Below, one piece after another: positions 36,312-46,529 of a stretch of DNA of 64,000 bases. The DNA is from Wenzhouxiangella sp. XN24 (GTDB lineage: Bacteria > Pseudomonadota > Gammaproteobacteria > Steroidobacterales > XN24), in NCBI RefSeq assembly GCF_011064545.1, contig NZ_JAAMFG010000034.1, forward strand, positions 310,001-374,000, read 5' to 3'. The first letter of the stretch is position 1, and the number at the start of each line of letters is the position of its first letter. The notes below the pieces were generated by a model. It had not been told where the DNA came from. It made no database searches and saw nothing but the letters and a program-made list of their open reading frames with translations. The position numbers were made by a program, and so were the translations under genes.

Positions 36312-37064
36312 TCAGGCGCCAGGTGCTTTCTTCCCAAGCAGCCCGCCGAGGGACTTGCGACGCAGATAGGCATAGACCTCGCGCAGCGGGAGCTCCTTCG
36401 GACAGATGTCCTGGCAAGCCATCAGCCCGAGACAGCCGAAAACACCTTCGTCGCTGCTGACCACTTCGAACCAGTCGCCCTCGGTGCGCTTGTCCCGGGG
36501 ATCCATCATGAAACGCGCGATCCTGTTCAGTCCGGCGGGCGCGACAAAAGCCGGCCGCGTGTTGGCGACCGCACAGGCCGCCACGCAGCAGCCGCACTCG
36601 ATGCAGCGCTCGCGTTCATAGATGGCCTGTGCCAGCTCGTCCTCCATGCGCTCTTCCTGCGCGCCCGGATCGAATGGCGCCTTTTCGCTGATCCAGCCGC
36701 CGATCTGCTCGGACATCCCGCGGAACCAGCTCCCGGTATCCACCGAAAGATCGCCCACGAGCCGAAATGCCGGCAAGGGATGCAGACGGATGGTGGCATC
36801 GAGTTGCGACGTCAGGGTCTTGCAGGCCAGGGACGCCCGCCCGTTCACCATCATGCCGCATGACCCGCAGACGGCCGACCGACATACGAAGTCAAACTGG
36901 AGACTTGGATCCTGTTCTTCACGTAACTTGTTAAGTGCGAGGAACAGCGACATGAATGGCGTTTCGCGGAGTTCGAAGGTCTCCATGTGGGGCTTGGAAG
37001 ACGGATCTTCCGGGTTGTAACGGAAAATTTCGAACTTCAGCTTGCGGCCGGTGATTGGCGACAT
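36312..37064 (-). CDS. frdB: Fumarate reductase iron-sulfur subunit
   Basis: A 250-residue protein with three clusters in order: [2Fe-2S] from CRSAVCGSCGMMVNGRASLAC, then CIECGCCVAAC and CLGLMACQDICPKELPL for the [4Fe-4S] and [3Fe-4S] clusters. It passes electrons between the flavoprotein and the cytochrome b. ATG 37064, 14 bp after frdA, is chosen; the frame is open upstream but inside frdA. Whether the enzyme runs as fumarate reductase or succinate dehydrogenase cannot be told from this subunit. Confidence 0.92.
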   Translation of the reverse strand: MSPITGRKLKFEIFRYNPEDPSSKPHMETFELRETPFMSLFLALNKLREEQDPSLQFDFVCRSAVCGSCGMMVNGRASLACKTLTSQLDATIRLHPLPAFRLVGDLSVDTGSWFRGMSEQIGGWISEKAPFDPGAQEERMEDELAQAIYERERCIECGCCVAACAVANTRPAFVAPAGLNRIARFMMDPRDKRTEGDWFEVVSSDEGVFGCLGLMACQDICPKELPLREVYAYLRRKSLGGLLGKKAPGA

Positions 37065-37078
37065 GGTCTCGGATCTCC

Positions 37079-39022
37079 TCAGGTCGGCGCGCTGAATGCG
37101 CCCTGCCAGGCACCGGGCCGCAGGCGTGCGCCCAGGGCCTCCGTGCTGGGCAGACGCCCGGCGGCGGCCTGGGCCGCGGAAACCGACGCGTTGTAGTCGG
37201 CGACGGTCTGTTGCATTTCGACCTGGCTGCTCGCGCCATAACCTCGATGTCCAGGTGGCAAGTCGAGCAGCCCGACGGGTTCGTAACTGAGTTCCGGCGC
37301 ATCCGCACCCTCGCGCCAATGCGCCAGCGTGCGGTTAAGCCACTCGGCGTCATTGCGCTGGGGATAGTCCGTCCGATAGTGGGCACCGCGGCTTTCCGTG
37401 CGCGCGAGGGCGCCCATCGCGGTGATGAGCCCCAGTTTCAGCATCCCGAGCAAGCGCAACGCGAAAGTCAGCTCCGGGTTCGATCCGGGCGCTGACGAAC
37501 GCAAGCCGATGCCCTCCGCTTCCCGTATCAGGCCGTTGAGGTCGCCGATCGCGGTCTCGATTTCGTCGCCGCTGCGGAACACGCCGAGGCGGTTCATCAT
37601 GATCTCGCCCAACTCGTCGCGGATCGCATAGATACTCCGTCCGCCGTGGCTCCGCTGCGCCAGGGCCGCAATGCGGCTCTCCTGCGCGCGTAACGCCTGG
37701 CGGCCAAGGCCGGAGTCCGGGCCGGGCCCCGACGCGGAAACGAACTCGGCGATCCGCGCGCCCACGACGCGCCCGGCGACCAGCGTCTCGGCGAGGCTGT
37801 TGCCGCCGAGCCGGTTGAAACCGTGCATATCCCAGCAAGCCGCCTCGCCGACGGCAAACAGGCCGCCCAGCCCATAGGCCTGCCCGTCCTTGTTGACCCG
37901 CACGCCGCCCATCGAGTAGTGCTGGGTCGGGCGCACCGGCACCAGCGCCTCCCACGGGCGGATGCCCAGGAAGTCGCGGCAGATCTCGTAAATTTCGCGC
38001 AGGCGGGTGGTGAGGTGCTGTTCCCCGAGATGGCGCAGGTCGAGCCACAGATGCGGGCCGTTCGGGCTGTTTTCACCGCGCCCGGCGAGGATCTCGTTCA
38101 TCATGTGACGGGAGACGACGTCCCGGCTGGCGAGTTCCTGCTTCTCCGGCTCGAGATCGACGAGGAACCGTTCCCCCGCGGCGTTGAGCAGGTATCCGCC
38201 GTCACCCCGGCATCCTTCCGTGACCAGGATGCCGGCCGGCCACAGGCCCGTCGGATGGAACTGCACGGCCTCCATGTTACCCAGCGGCACAACGCCGGTA
38301 TCGAGCGCCAGCGAGGCCCCTACCCCTTCGTTGATCACCGCGTTGGTCGTGTAGTTGCCGTAAATGCGTCCGTAACCGCCCGTCGCAATGACCGTGGCCT
38401 TGGCCATGATCGTTTCCAGCCGGCCGGTGCGCAGGCAGCGCACCACCGCACCATGGCAGCGTTCGCCGTCCTGAACGAGCGCGATGGCTTCCATGCGGTC
38501 CAGCACGTCGATGCCGAGCCGGACGACCTGGCTGTCAACGGCGTAAAGTGTGGCATGCCCCGTGCCGGCTGCCGCGTAGCAGGCACGCCACTTCGCGGTA
38601 CCGCCGAAGTCGCGATGCATGATGAGCCCGGCATTTTCCGCGGGCTCTTCGATGTCCACCTGCTGTCCCTTGATGTGATACCGGTTGGTACCGGGCCTCA
38701 GCCGCGTCCAGGGCACGCCGAAATGTGCCAGCTCGCGGACTGCCACGGGGGCGTTGTCGGCGAAGATGCGGGCCACCTCCTGGTCTGCGCCCCAATCGGA
38801 GCCGCGGACCGTGTCCAGGAAATGCACGTCCGGGCTGTCGCCCTCGGCCTTCGCACAATTTCCCAGCGCGGCCTGCATGCCGCCTTGCGCCGCGCAACTG
38901 TGGCTGCGGCGCGGCGGGACCAGCGAAAGAATCAGCACGGAATGACCGGCGGCGGCGGCCTCGATCGCGCAGCGCTCGCCGGCCAGGCCGGCGCCTATGA
39001 CCAGCACATCGGTGATCTTCAA
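37079..39022 (-). CDS. frdA: Fumarate reductase flavoprotein subunit
   Basis: A 647-residue flavoprotein. The dinucleotide fold is VLVIGAGLAGERCAIEAAA. SHSCAAQGGMQAAL carries the His expected to bind FAD covalently. QFHPTGL, HYSMGGVRVN and NRLGGNSLAETLV complete the dicarboxylate site. Length is close to Wolinella FrdA (656). It starts 1 nt after frdC. The order C-A-B matches the epsilonproteobacterial quinol:fumarate reductase. Confidence 0.93.
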   Translation of the reverse strand: MKITDVLVIGAGLAGERCAIEAAAAGHSVLILSLVPPRRSHSCAAQGGMQAALGNCAKAEGDSPDVHFLDTVRGSDWGADQEVARIFADNAPVAVRELAHFGVPWTRLRPGTNRYHIKGQQVDIEEPAENAGLIMHRDFGGTAKWRACYAAAGTGHATLYAVDSQVVRLGIDVLDRMEAIALVQDGERCHGAVVRCLRTGRLETIMAKATVIATGGYGRIYGNYTTNAVINEGVGASLALDTGVVPLGNMEAVQFHPTGLWPAGILVTEGCRGDGGYLLNAAGERFLVDLEPEKQELASRDVVSRHMMNEILAGRGENSPNGPHLWLDLRHLGEQHLTTRLREIYEICRDFLGIRPWEALVPVRPTQHYSMGGVRVNKDGQAYGLGGLFAVGEAACWDMHGFNRLGGNSLAETLVAGRVVGARIAEFVSASGPGPDSGLGRQALRAQESRIAALAQRSHGGRSIYAIRDELGEIMMNRLGVFRSGDEIETAIGDLNGLIREAEGIGLRSSAPGSNPELTFALRLLGMLKLGLITAMGALARTESRGAHYRTDYPQRNDAEWLNRTLAHWREGADAPELSYEPVGLLDLPPGHRGYGASSQVEMQQTVADYNASVSAAQAAAGRLPSTEALGARLRPGAWQGAFSAPT

Positions 39023-39023
39023 G

Positions 39024-39812
39024 TCAGGACCCCATCAGGAATGCGAACGGCGCCGGGACCCAGCCCGCCATGACGACCAGCACGAAGACGCCGAATACCA
39101 GGAATGCGATACCGAAAATCCGTGCGAATCGCTGCAGCGCCGGGCGCGAGTAGCTCGCTCCCACTCCCCACTTGATCGCGAGGCGATAAAGGCCCGCAGA
39201 GGCGTGGATCGCGAGCAGCACCAGCAACGCGAGATAGAACCACGACAGACCCGCCGCCACCCTTTCGATGGTGGTGGCGGCTTCCATGCCATGGCGCTCT
39301 CCCCACAACGAGGTGAAGGTATCGAGCGTCACCAGGCCGATGTGGAAACTGCCCAGGAGCAGGATCAGCATGCCGGTGCGGATCTGCCAGATCCATACGC
39401 GGGTGTCCTGGTGCGGCCTTTCGATGCCCTCCCCCGCGATCCAGCTGCGATCGGACTTGGCGAGTTGCCTGGCCAGGCGATTGTAGCGTCGCCGCTCACG
39501 CATGCGGGCCGGGATTTTCCGGGCTGCCACCACCGCGTGGATCAGGAACAGCAGGGTCACGAGAACGACCACGGGCTGCGCGATGTAGAAGCCTTCGAGA
39601 AATTCCGCGAGCCGATCAAAGCCCTCCGGGCCGAACAGCAGGGAGCCGACATCGAAAAGATGGAGCCAGATATACACGGTAAGAAGAAAGCCGGAGCCGC
39701 CGCTGATGATTTCCCAGCGCAATTCGCGCCGGGCCGCTGCCCGGTCGGTTGCCCGTGACCGTGCCTGCTCAGCCGGTCGTTCGGCGTCAATGACGTCTGA
39801 AGGTTGTCGCAT
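39024..39812 (-). CDS. frdC: Fumarate reductase dihaem cytochrome b subunit, Wolinella type
   Basis: A 262-residue protein with five hydrophobic segments. Four candidate haem histidines are visible, one per helix: WLHLFD, FLIHAVV, SFHIGL and AIHASAGLYR. This matches the single dihaem subunit of Wolinella FrdC, in contrast to the two small anchors of the E. coli enzymes. I start at ATG 39812 (MRQPSDVIDAE); the 26 extra codons upstream look non-homologous. The divergent gene is pckA. Confidence 0.85.
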   Translation of the reverse strand: MRQPSDVIDAERPAEQARSRATDRAAARRELRWEIISGGSGFLLTVYIWLHLFDVGSLLFGPEGFDRLAEFLEGFYIAQPVVVLVTLLFLIHAVVAARKIPARMRERRRYNRLARQLAKSDRSWIAGEGIERPHQDTRVWIWQIRTGMLILLLGSFHIGLVTLDTFTSLWGERHGMEAATTIERVAAGLSWFYLALLVLLAIHASAGLYRLAIKWGVGASYSRPALQRFARIFGIAFLVFGVFVLVVMAGWVPAPFAFLMGS

Positions 39813-39911
39813 CACGAATTCCACGCAGTCACGGAGGCCGAGTCTAAGTCGCGCGGAAAGCCTTCGCGTACTGTGGATTGCCGCAAGCATGGGATTTCTC
39901 CGGGCCCGGTA

Positions 39912-39917
39912 TATAAT
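39912..39917 (+). promoter_or_regulatory. Candidate pckA -10 box
   Basis: A TATAAT within GGTATATAATTCC, 103 bp before the pckA start. No convincing -35 is present at 16-18 bp, so an activator may be needed. Confidence 0.35.
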
Positions 39918-40020
39918 TCCGCTTTAATGTCGACGCCCGGGCCTCCTGGTCCTCGAGGCGCTATACAGGCGAGCGAGATGCATCGTGCGCCGCAAGAACA
40001 CACATATGGAGGCCAATCGG

Positions 40021-41616
<1,596 letters not shown>

Positions 41617-41643
41617 CGGCGCCGTGCGGCCAGGACCTGACGG

Positions 41644-43077
41644 GTGAGAGATACTCGTCGCGCCGCACGTCGCTTCGTCGAGTCGGTCCAGTTCGATGAC
41701 ACGGGCGCCCTGCTGCGTTTCTGCGGCTGCCTGTTGCTTGCGGCGGCGGTCGCGTTCCTGCCCGAGTGGCAGGGCCTGGAACCGGCGGCCCGGCGGTGCC
41801 TGTTCGTGCTGCTGCTCGCAGCCGGCTTGTGGGCCACCGAGGCGATCCCGGGCTTTGCCGTGGCCTTCCTGGTCATCGGCCTGTCCATCCTGCTGCTGGG
41901 GCGCCCCGATGGCGTATTCGCGGCTGCCGACGAGCCCGACCGCTGGCAGATCTTCATCGCCCCCTTCGCGAGCCCGCTGATCTGGCTGTTCCTGGCCGGA
42001 TTCATTCTCGCCGAGGCGGCCGCCAGAACGGGGCTCGACCGGACACTGGCCAGCATGGTGTTTCGCGCCGCCGGAACGAGCGCGACATCGGTCCTCGTGG
42101 CCGCGATGGGCATCACCTTCGTGCTTTCGATGTTCATGTCCAACACGGCGACGGCCGCCATGATGATCACCGTCATCGCCCCACTGCTCGCCACCCTCCC
42201 GCCCGGGCACGTGTTCCGTCCGGCGCTGCCCCTGGCGATCGCACTCGCCGCCAACCTCGGCGGCATGGGCACCCTGGTGGGGACGCCGCCCAACGCGATC
42301 GCCGCCGGCTTCATGAGCACGGCCGGAACGCCCCTGTCCTTCACAGGCTGGATGCTGCTCGGGCTTCCGCCGGCCCTGTTGCTCGCTGCCTGCCTCGGCG
42401 CCTTTATCGTGCGTCGCTACGGCGCTCGCGGGTTGATGCTCGATCAGCGGGTGCTCGAAACGGTCCAGGCGTCCGACACGCGGGCCCCGCTCTGGCAACA
42501 GGGCGTCGTGGTGCTGGTCTTCATCACCACGCTCTCATTGTGGATCTTCGGCTCCGCGCCGGCCGCCGTCGTGGCGTTCGTACCCATCACCGTGCTCTCC
42601 GTGACCGGCGTGATCGGCATCGCGGAAATCCGGCAACTCCGCTGGGACGTGCTCATCCTCATGGCGGGCGGGTTGTCACTCGGGGTAGCGGTCACCGCCA
42701 CCGGGCTCGCCGGCTGGCTCGTCGAGAGCCTGTCTTTGACCGGACTCGGCCTCATCGGTGCCGCATTCGCCTTCGCCCTGCTCACGGCCGGCCTGTCGAA
42801 TTTCATGAGCAACACGGCCGCCGCCAACATACTCGTGCCGCTCGGGGCTGCGGCCGCGATGGGCGTCGGCGGCGCACCGGGGGTTCTGCCGGTGATCATC
42901 GCCCTGTCGGCCTCCACCGCAATGTGCCTGCCGATCGCGACGCCGCCGAACGCGATCGCCTATTCGACGGGAGAACTCAGGGCGAGCGCCTTCCTGGTCC
43001 CCGGCCTGGTCCTGGCGATACTGACCCCGCTGCTGACCGTGCCCTGGGTCAGCTGGCTGTTGCCGCTCATCGACTGA
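41644..43077 (+). CDS. DASS/SLC13-family transporter
   Basis: A 477-residue inner-membrane protein with about 12 segments and the two family SNT motifs, MSNTATAAMM and MSNTAAANIL, followed by GTPPNAIAAG and ATPPNAIAY. The DASS family moves dicarboxylates, citrate or sulfate with sodium. Adjacent pckA and frd suggest a C4-dicarboxylate substrate (inference). Start is GTG 41644 with a poor ribosome site, 27 bp after pckA. Confidence 0.88.
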   Translation: MRDTRRAARRFVESVQFDDTGALLRFCGCLLLAAAVAFLPEWQGLEPAARRCLFVLLLAAGLWATEAIPGFAVAFLVIGLSILLLGRPDGVFAAADEPDRWQIFIAPFASPLIWLFLAGFILAEAAARTGLDRTLASMVFRAAGTSATSVLVAAMGITFVLSMFMSNTATAAMMITVIAPLLATLPPGHVFRPALPLAIALAANLGGMGTLVGTPPNAIAAGFMSTAGTPLSFTGWMLLGLPPALLLAACLGAFIVRRYGARGLMLDQRVLETVQASDTRAPLWQQGVVVLVFITTLSLWIFGSAPAAVVAFVPITVLSVTGVIGIAEIRQLRWDVLILMAGGLSLGVAVTATGLAGWLVESLSLTGLGLIGAAFAFALLTAGLSNFMSNTAAANILVPLGAAAAMGVGGAPGVLPVIIALSASTAMCLPIATPPNAIAYSTGELRASAFLVPGLVLAILTPLLTVPWVSWLLPLID

Positions 43078-43133
43078 CCCGCTCTCACGTGGCAACCCTG
43101 GACCTGGCCGCGTCGCAACTGCAGCGCGCGTCA

Positions 43134-44009
43134 TTACGCATCGGGATCCCCCGGCCTCCAGGTGCCCCGAAGGTACGGCGTGAGCCCTTCCGTGGCCACG
43201 AGCCAGAAGGCCTGGTCCCCCGACGCCTCGGCATCGGCCACGCAGAGGCTCGCGTGGCCGGGGAGCAGCAGCGGCTTGAGGAAACGCACGTCCAGTCGCG
43301 CCCCCGGGCCTGGCGGGCCGGCCGCGAGGCGCCCCAGGCATCGCGCGACGGTCCACATGCCATGGGCGATGGCGCCGGGAAAGCCGAACGGGCGCGCCAG
43401 CAGCGCCGCGAGATGGATCGGGTTCCAGTCGCCGGATACGCGAGCGTAGCGGCGACCCGTATCCCCTGCCACGGGCCACGAACACGAGACCGGGGGCAAT
43501 TCGAAGCTCTCCGCACGGCTGCGCCGGTCCTTGCGTGGGGCCGGGGCGAGAAAACTCATCGTCTCCCGCCAGGCAAGGCGGCCGTCCCAGAGCGCCTCCG
43601 TGACGAGGCGGAATTCATCCCCGCGTGGTTTGCTGCGACCACTCTCCAGGCGACAATCGAATGCCAGCCGGGCGTCGATCGGCATGGGCACGAAGAGTTC
43701 TATGTCATTGGCCAGGTGCACCAGGCCAACCATCCGGATGGGGAAATCGGGATGGCGCAGCATCGCCATGTGCAGGCCGCTGGCGAGAATATGCGGATAG
43801 GTCAGCGGCAGGAAGCCGTCGTCGGCGAGCTCGCATACCTGGCGATATGCATCGAGGCGCGACGGTTGCGCGCGGGCCCCGGTGGCCTCGGCTTCTATGC
43901 ATACGGCGCCCGTGCCTGGCGGCGTACGGCCGGGACGACGATCGAAAAGCGCATGCCAGTAGGCGGTTGCGACCGAGGGCGGACTCGCGAAACTCAGCCG
44001 GCCGGACAA
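43134..44009 (-). CDS. MaoC-like dehydratase/thioesterase-fold protein
   Basis: A 291-residue protein with a double hot-dog arrangement. The C-terminal half has the MaoC hydratase pattern RRYARVSGDWNPIHLAALLARPFGFPGAIAHGMW, with Asp and His. The N-terminal half (HPDFPIRMVGLVHLANDIEL) is a second, degenerate hot-dog. Likely substrate is an acyl-CoA or acyl-ACP enoyl/3-hydroxy thioester. The only canonical start after the upstream gene is TTG 44009 (MSGRLSFASPP), just 4 bp beyond its stop. Confidence 0.8.
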   Translation of the reverse strand: MSGRLSFASPPSVATAYWHALFDRRPGRTPPGTGAVCIEAEATGARAQPSRLDAYRQVCELADDGFLPLTYPHILASGLHMAMLRHPDFPIRMVGLVHLANDIELFVPMPIDARLAFDCRLESGRSKPRGDEFRLVTEALWDGRLAWRETMSFLAPAPRKDRRSRAESFELPPVSCSWPVAGDTGRRYARVSGDWNPIHLAALLARPFGFPGAIAHGMWTVARCLGRLAAGPPGPGARLDVRFLKPLLLPGHASLCVADAEASGDQAFWLVATEGLTPYLRGTWRPGDPDA

Positions 44010-44013
44010 GTGC

Positions 44014-44274
44014 CTAGGCGCCCAGGCTTCTGACCTTGTCGATGTAGCGTTGCATGGCCTCCTCGGCGCTGGTCCCCTGCAACCCCTCCCAGGCTTCATA
44101 TTTCGCCCGCGCGACGAAATCGAAGAACCCGGGCTTGTCTCCGCTGGCATCGCCCTCGGTGGCCTGCTTGTAAAGCGCGTAAAGCGCGAGCATGTCGTTA
44201 TCACTCGGCCGCTGGTCGAGCGCCTTGATATCGATCGAGGCCTGCTCGAAACGCGCCTTGAGTTCGTCTGTCAT
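44014..44274 (-). CDS. Acyl-CoA-binding protein
   Basis: An 86-residue ACBP: four helices with LYALYKQATEGDASGDKPGFFDFVARAKYEAWEGLQG, containing the YKQATxG and KxxAW patterns of the family (residues ~28-62). It buffers and carries long-chain acyl-CoA in the cytoplasm. ATG 44274 is the family start; upstream codons are not conserved. It sits directly before the MaoC-like gene and after ccmI. Confidence 0.93.
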   Translation of the reverse strand: MTDELKARFEQASIDIKALDQRPSDNDMLALYALYKQATEGDASGDKPGFFDFVARAKYEAWEGLQGTSAEEAMQRYIDKVRSLGA

Positions 44275-44290
44275 GATCGGTTCCCTCGGT

Positions 44291-45541
44291 CTACTCGGCG
44301 ACGCGATCGATCCTGATTCGCGTGGGGCCGGAGCTGCCCCGAGTGTAATTGACCGCACCGTAAAGGTCACCGGGGCGTTGCGCCGGACTGCCGGAGAGAG
44401 ACACCCGCGCGATCAATTCGAGTTCCGCCTGGTCGGAGATCGTGACGCCATCCATCATCGCGTTGGCGTCGCCCATCTCGACGGCCATCGGCAACTCCGA
44501 AGCGGTCGCACGGATCACGGCGAGCGGCGGGCCGCCGGCGGGGTTGCGCGCGATGATGAACACCGGCGTGCCGTTCGAGACGCGTTCCGCGAGCGACGGG
44601 TCGAGGCTGATCTCGAGATCGATGACGCCATCATCGCCGCCTGCCATGCCAGCGTCATCGGGCTCCACGGGCTCCGGCTCGACCACGGCGACGACTTCAG
44701 CTGCCGGTTCCGCATCTTGCTCAGCACTGCCTGGCTCGGGATCGGTCGCGCCGGGCTCAGGCACCGCGCCCTCCGCCGGACCGGAGGCCACCGTGTCGGC
44801 GGCCGGCGCCTCATCTGCCGGGACTTCCGCGCTCGGCATCGACGGCGGCATGCCTGCAGGCGGCATACCGGCCGCTCGCGCCCGGGCCGTTTCCAGGCGC
44901 TCCTGGATCAGCGGTACCAGCGTTTCCGGCGGGCCAAGGGTCAACAACAGGCTGAGGCGCTCATCGGCCAATGCCCAGTTGGCGTTCTCGTAAGCATTGA
45001 TTCCACCGTACCAGAGCCCCTTGGGATGCGAGGGGCTCATCGCGAGGACACGCTCGAAGATCGCCCCGGCCTCACCCTGCAAGCCGCTCGGGTCAGACAA
45101 GGCCAGCGCCTCGCCATAGTCCGCGAGCACTTGCGGCGAATCGGTGTTATCGAGTGCGACGGCCCGCCGATAGGCGCCGGCGGCCGCATTGAAGCGCTGC
45201 ATCGACATGTAGCTGCGACCGAGCAGCAGCCAGCTCTCGAGGTCGTCGGGATTCTCCGCGAGGCGCTGCTCGAGCGCGTTCAGGGCCGCATCCATTTCGT
45301 GCATCCCCGCGGATGCGTCCGTTTGCACGGTGCCCGTTCCCCAGTCCCAGAGTGTCCAGTGCGAGTACATCATCAGCGACAGCACCGGGATGGCCAGGGC
45401 GATGACGATGCTTACCGCAAGCGCATTGGTCGAGCGCTCCGGGCCCTGCCCCTGCCGCTTCCAGGCAAGTAACACGGGCACGAGCACGAATGCCGCGGCC
45501 GCCAGCCCGAGGGCCAGGGCCGCGATCCAGAATTGCGTCAT
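44291..45541 (-). CDS. ccmI: Cytochrome c maturation protein I (TPR apocytochrome chaperone)
   Basis: A 416-residue protein. Two N-terminal membrane segments (residues ~5-27 and 43-60), then TPRs (ESWLLLGRSYMSMQRFNAAAGAYRRAVAL split in repeats), then a Pro/Glu/Ala-rich linker (about 230-300), and a C-terminal beta domain (LEISLDPSLAERV, GTPVFIIAR). It presents apocytochrome c to CcmF/CcmH. It overlaps ccmH by four bases and ends the ccm run. Confidence 0.9.
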   Translation of the reverse strand: MTQFWIAALALGLAAAAFVLVPVLLAWKRQGQGPERSTNALAVSIVIALAIPVLSLMMYSHWTLWDWGTGTVQTDASAGMHEMDAALNALEQRLAENPDDLESWLLLGRSYMSMQRFNAAAGAYRRAVALDNTDSPQVLADYGEALALSDPSGLQGEAGAIFERVLAMSPSHPKGLWYGGINAYENANWALADERLSLLLTLGPPETLVPLIQERLETARARAAGMPPAGMPPSMPSAEVPADEAPAADTVASGPAEGAVPEPGATDPEPGSAEQDAEPAAEVVAVVEPEPVEPDDAGMAGGDDGVIDLEISLDPSLAERVSNGTPVFIIARNPAGGPPLAVIRATASELPMAVEMGDANAMMDGVTISDQAELELIARVSLSGSPAQRPGDLYGAVNYTRGSSGPTRIRIDRVAE

Positions 45542-45993
45542 GTATTTTCTCCCATCCCTGCGGCTTCATCACCGGCGTCGCCGCTGCGGCGGCCGACCAC
45601 GCTCACCATCACGCCGGCACCGATCAGCAGAAGAATCACCGGCGCGCCCCAGAGGAGGAAGGTCAGGGCGTTGAGCGGTGGATCGTAGAGTACAAAGTCC
45701 CCGTAGCGATCGACCATGTACTGCTTGATTTCATCGTCGGTGCTGCCGGCCAGGATCATGTCGCGGGTGATCTGCCGCAGGTCCCGTGCCAGGTCGACCT
45801 GGGACTCGGCAACGCTCTGGTTCTGGCAAACCACGCAGCGCAGGTCGTTGATCATGCGTTCGTAGCGGAGTAACTGCTCCTGGGTGTCAAAGACATCCTG
45901 CGGGTTCTCGGACAACACACCCTCGCCACGGGCTGCATCACTCGCCGCCAGCGCCAGGCCGGCCGCCAGGATCAGGACAACAAAGCATCTCAT
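45538..45993 (-). CDS. ccmH: Cytochrome c maturation protein H (thiol oxidoreductase)
   Basis: A 151-residue protein with a signal peptide (residues 1-23), the LRCVVCQNQS active-site pair, and one C-terminal membrane segment (about 105-127). It reduces the apocytochrome CXXCH disulfide in the periplasm. ATG 45993 overlaps the ccmG stop by four bases; the longer upstream frame belongs to ccmG DNA. This short form plus a separate ccmI contrasts with the fused E. coli CcmH. Confidence 0.93.
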   Translation of the reverse strand: MRCFVVLILAAGLALAASDAARGEGVLSENPQDVFDTQEQLLRYERMINDLRCVVCQNQSVAESQVDLARDLRQITRDMILAGSTDDEIKQYMVDRYGDFVLYDPPLNALTFLLWGAPVILLLIGAGVMVSVVGRRSGDAGDEAAGMGENT

Positions 45994-46529
45994 TGGACGC
46001 CCACCTGCATCTGGGCGATGCGCGGGCGGAACTCGCGCTGCCATACGGCCGGACTCAACGGGCCTGCATACTTGAAGACCACCGTGCCCTGCGGATCGAG
46101 CAGGAAGGTCTCAGGCGACCCGACGATACCCCAGTCCACCGCAGCACGACCCTCAGGATCATAGGCGATGCCTTCATAGGGATCCCCCAGGTCTCTCAGC
46201 CAGCCGAGCGCCTTGCGCCGTTCGTCCCGGGAGTTCATCCCGTAAATAGCCACTTCACCGGACCGCGCCAGCTGCATGAGGAAAGGATGCTCATGCCGGC
46301 AACTCACGCACCAGGTGGCCCACACATTCAACAGCGCGGGTTTGCCGAACATGTCGGCCGTGACGAAAGTCACGGACGGATCGCGCAACTCCTCGAGCTC
46401 GAAAGCCGGCGCGGGCTTGCCGATGAAAGGCGACGGCACTTCCCTGGGGTTGAGGAACAGCCCGACGTAGAGGAACCCCGACAGCACGAGAAACCCTGCT
46501 ACGGGGATGAGGAACTTCAGCCCTTTCAT
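45990..46529 (-). CDS. ccmG: Thiol:disulfide interchange protein CcmG (DsbE)
   Basis: A 179-residue membrane-anchored thioredoxin. An N-terminal segment (about residues 7-25) is followed by the active site NVWATWCVSCRHEHPFL (Cys-Val-Ser-Cys) and the cis-proline region GSPETFLLDPQG. It keeps CcmH and apocytochrome thiols reduced. It overlaps ccmF by one base. Confidence 0.94.
   Translation of the reverse strand: MKGLKFLIPVAGFLVLSGFLYVGLFLNPREVPSPFIGKPAPAFELEELRDPSVTFVTADMFGKPALLNVWATWCVSCRHEHPFLMQLARSGEVAIYGMNSRDERRKALGWLRDLGDPYEGIAYDPEGRAAVDWGIVGSPETFLLDPQGTVVFKYAGPLSPAVWQREFRPRIAQMQVGVQ

Noticed and set aside
37068-37319. Upstream extension of the frdB frame
   Set aside because: Lies wholly inside frdA; the conserved protein begins at ATG 37064.
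41766-44033. 755-codon plus-strand frame over the transporter and MaoC gene
   Set aside because: It crosses two real genes in another frame and is arginine-rich with no domain.
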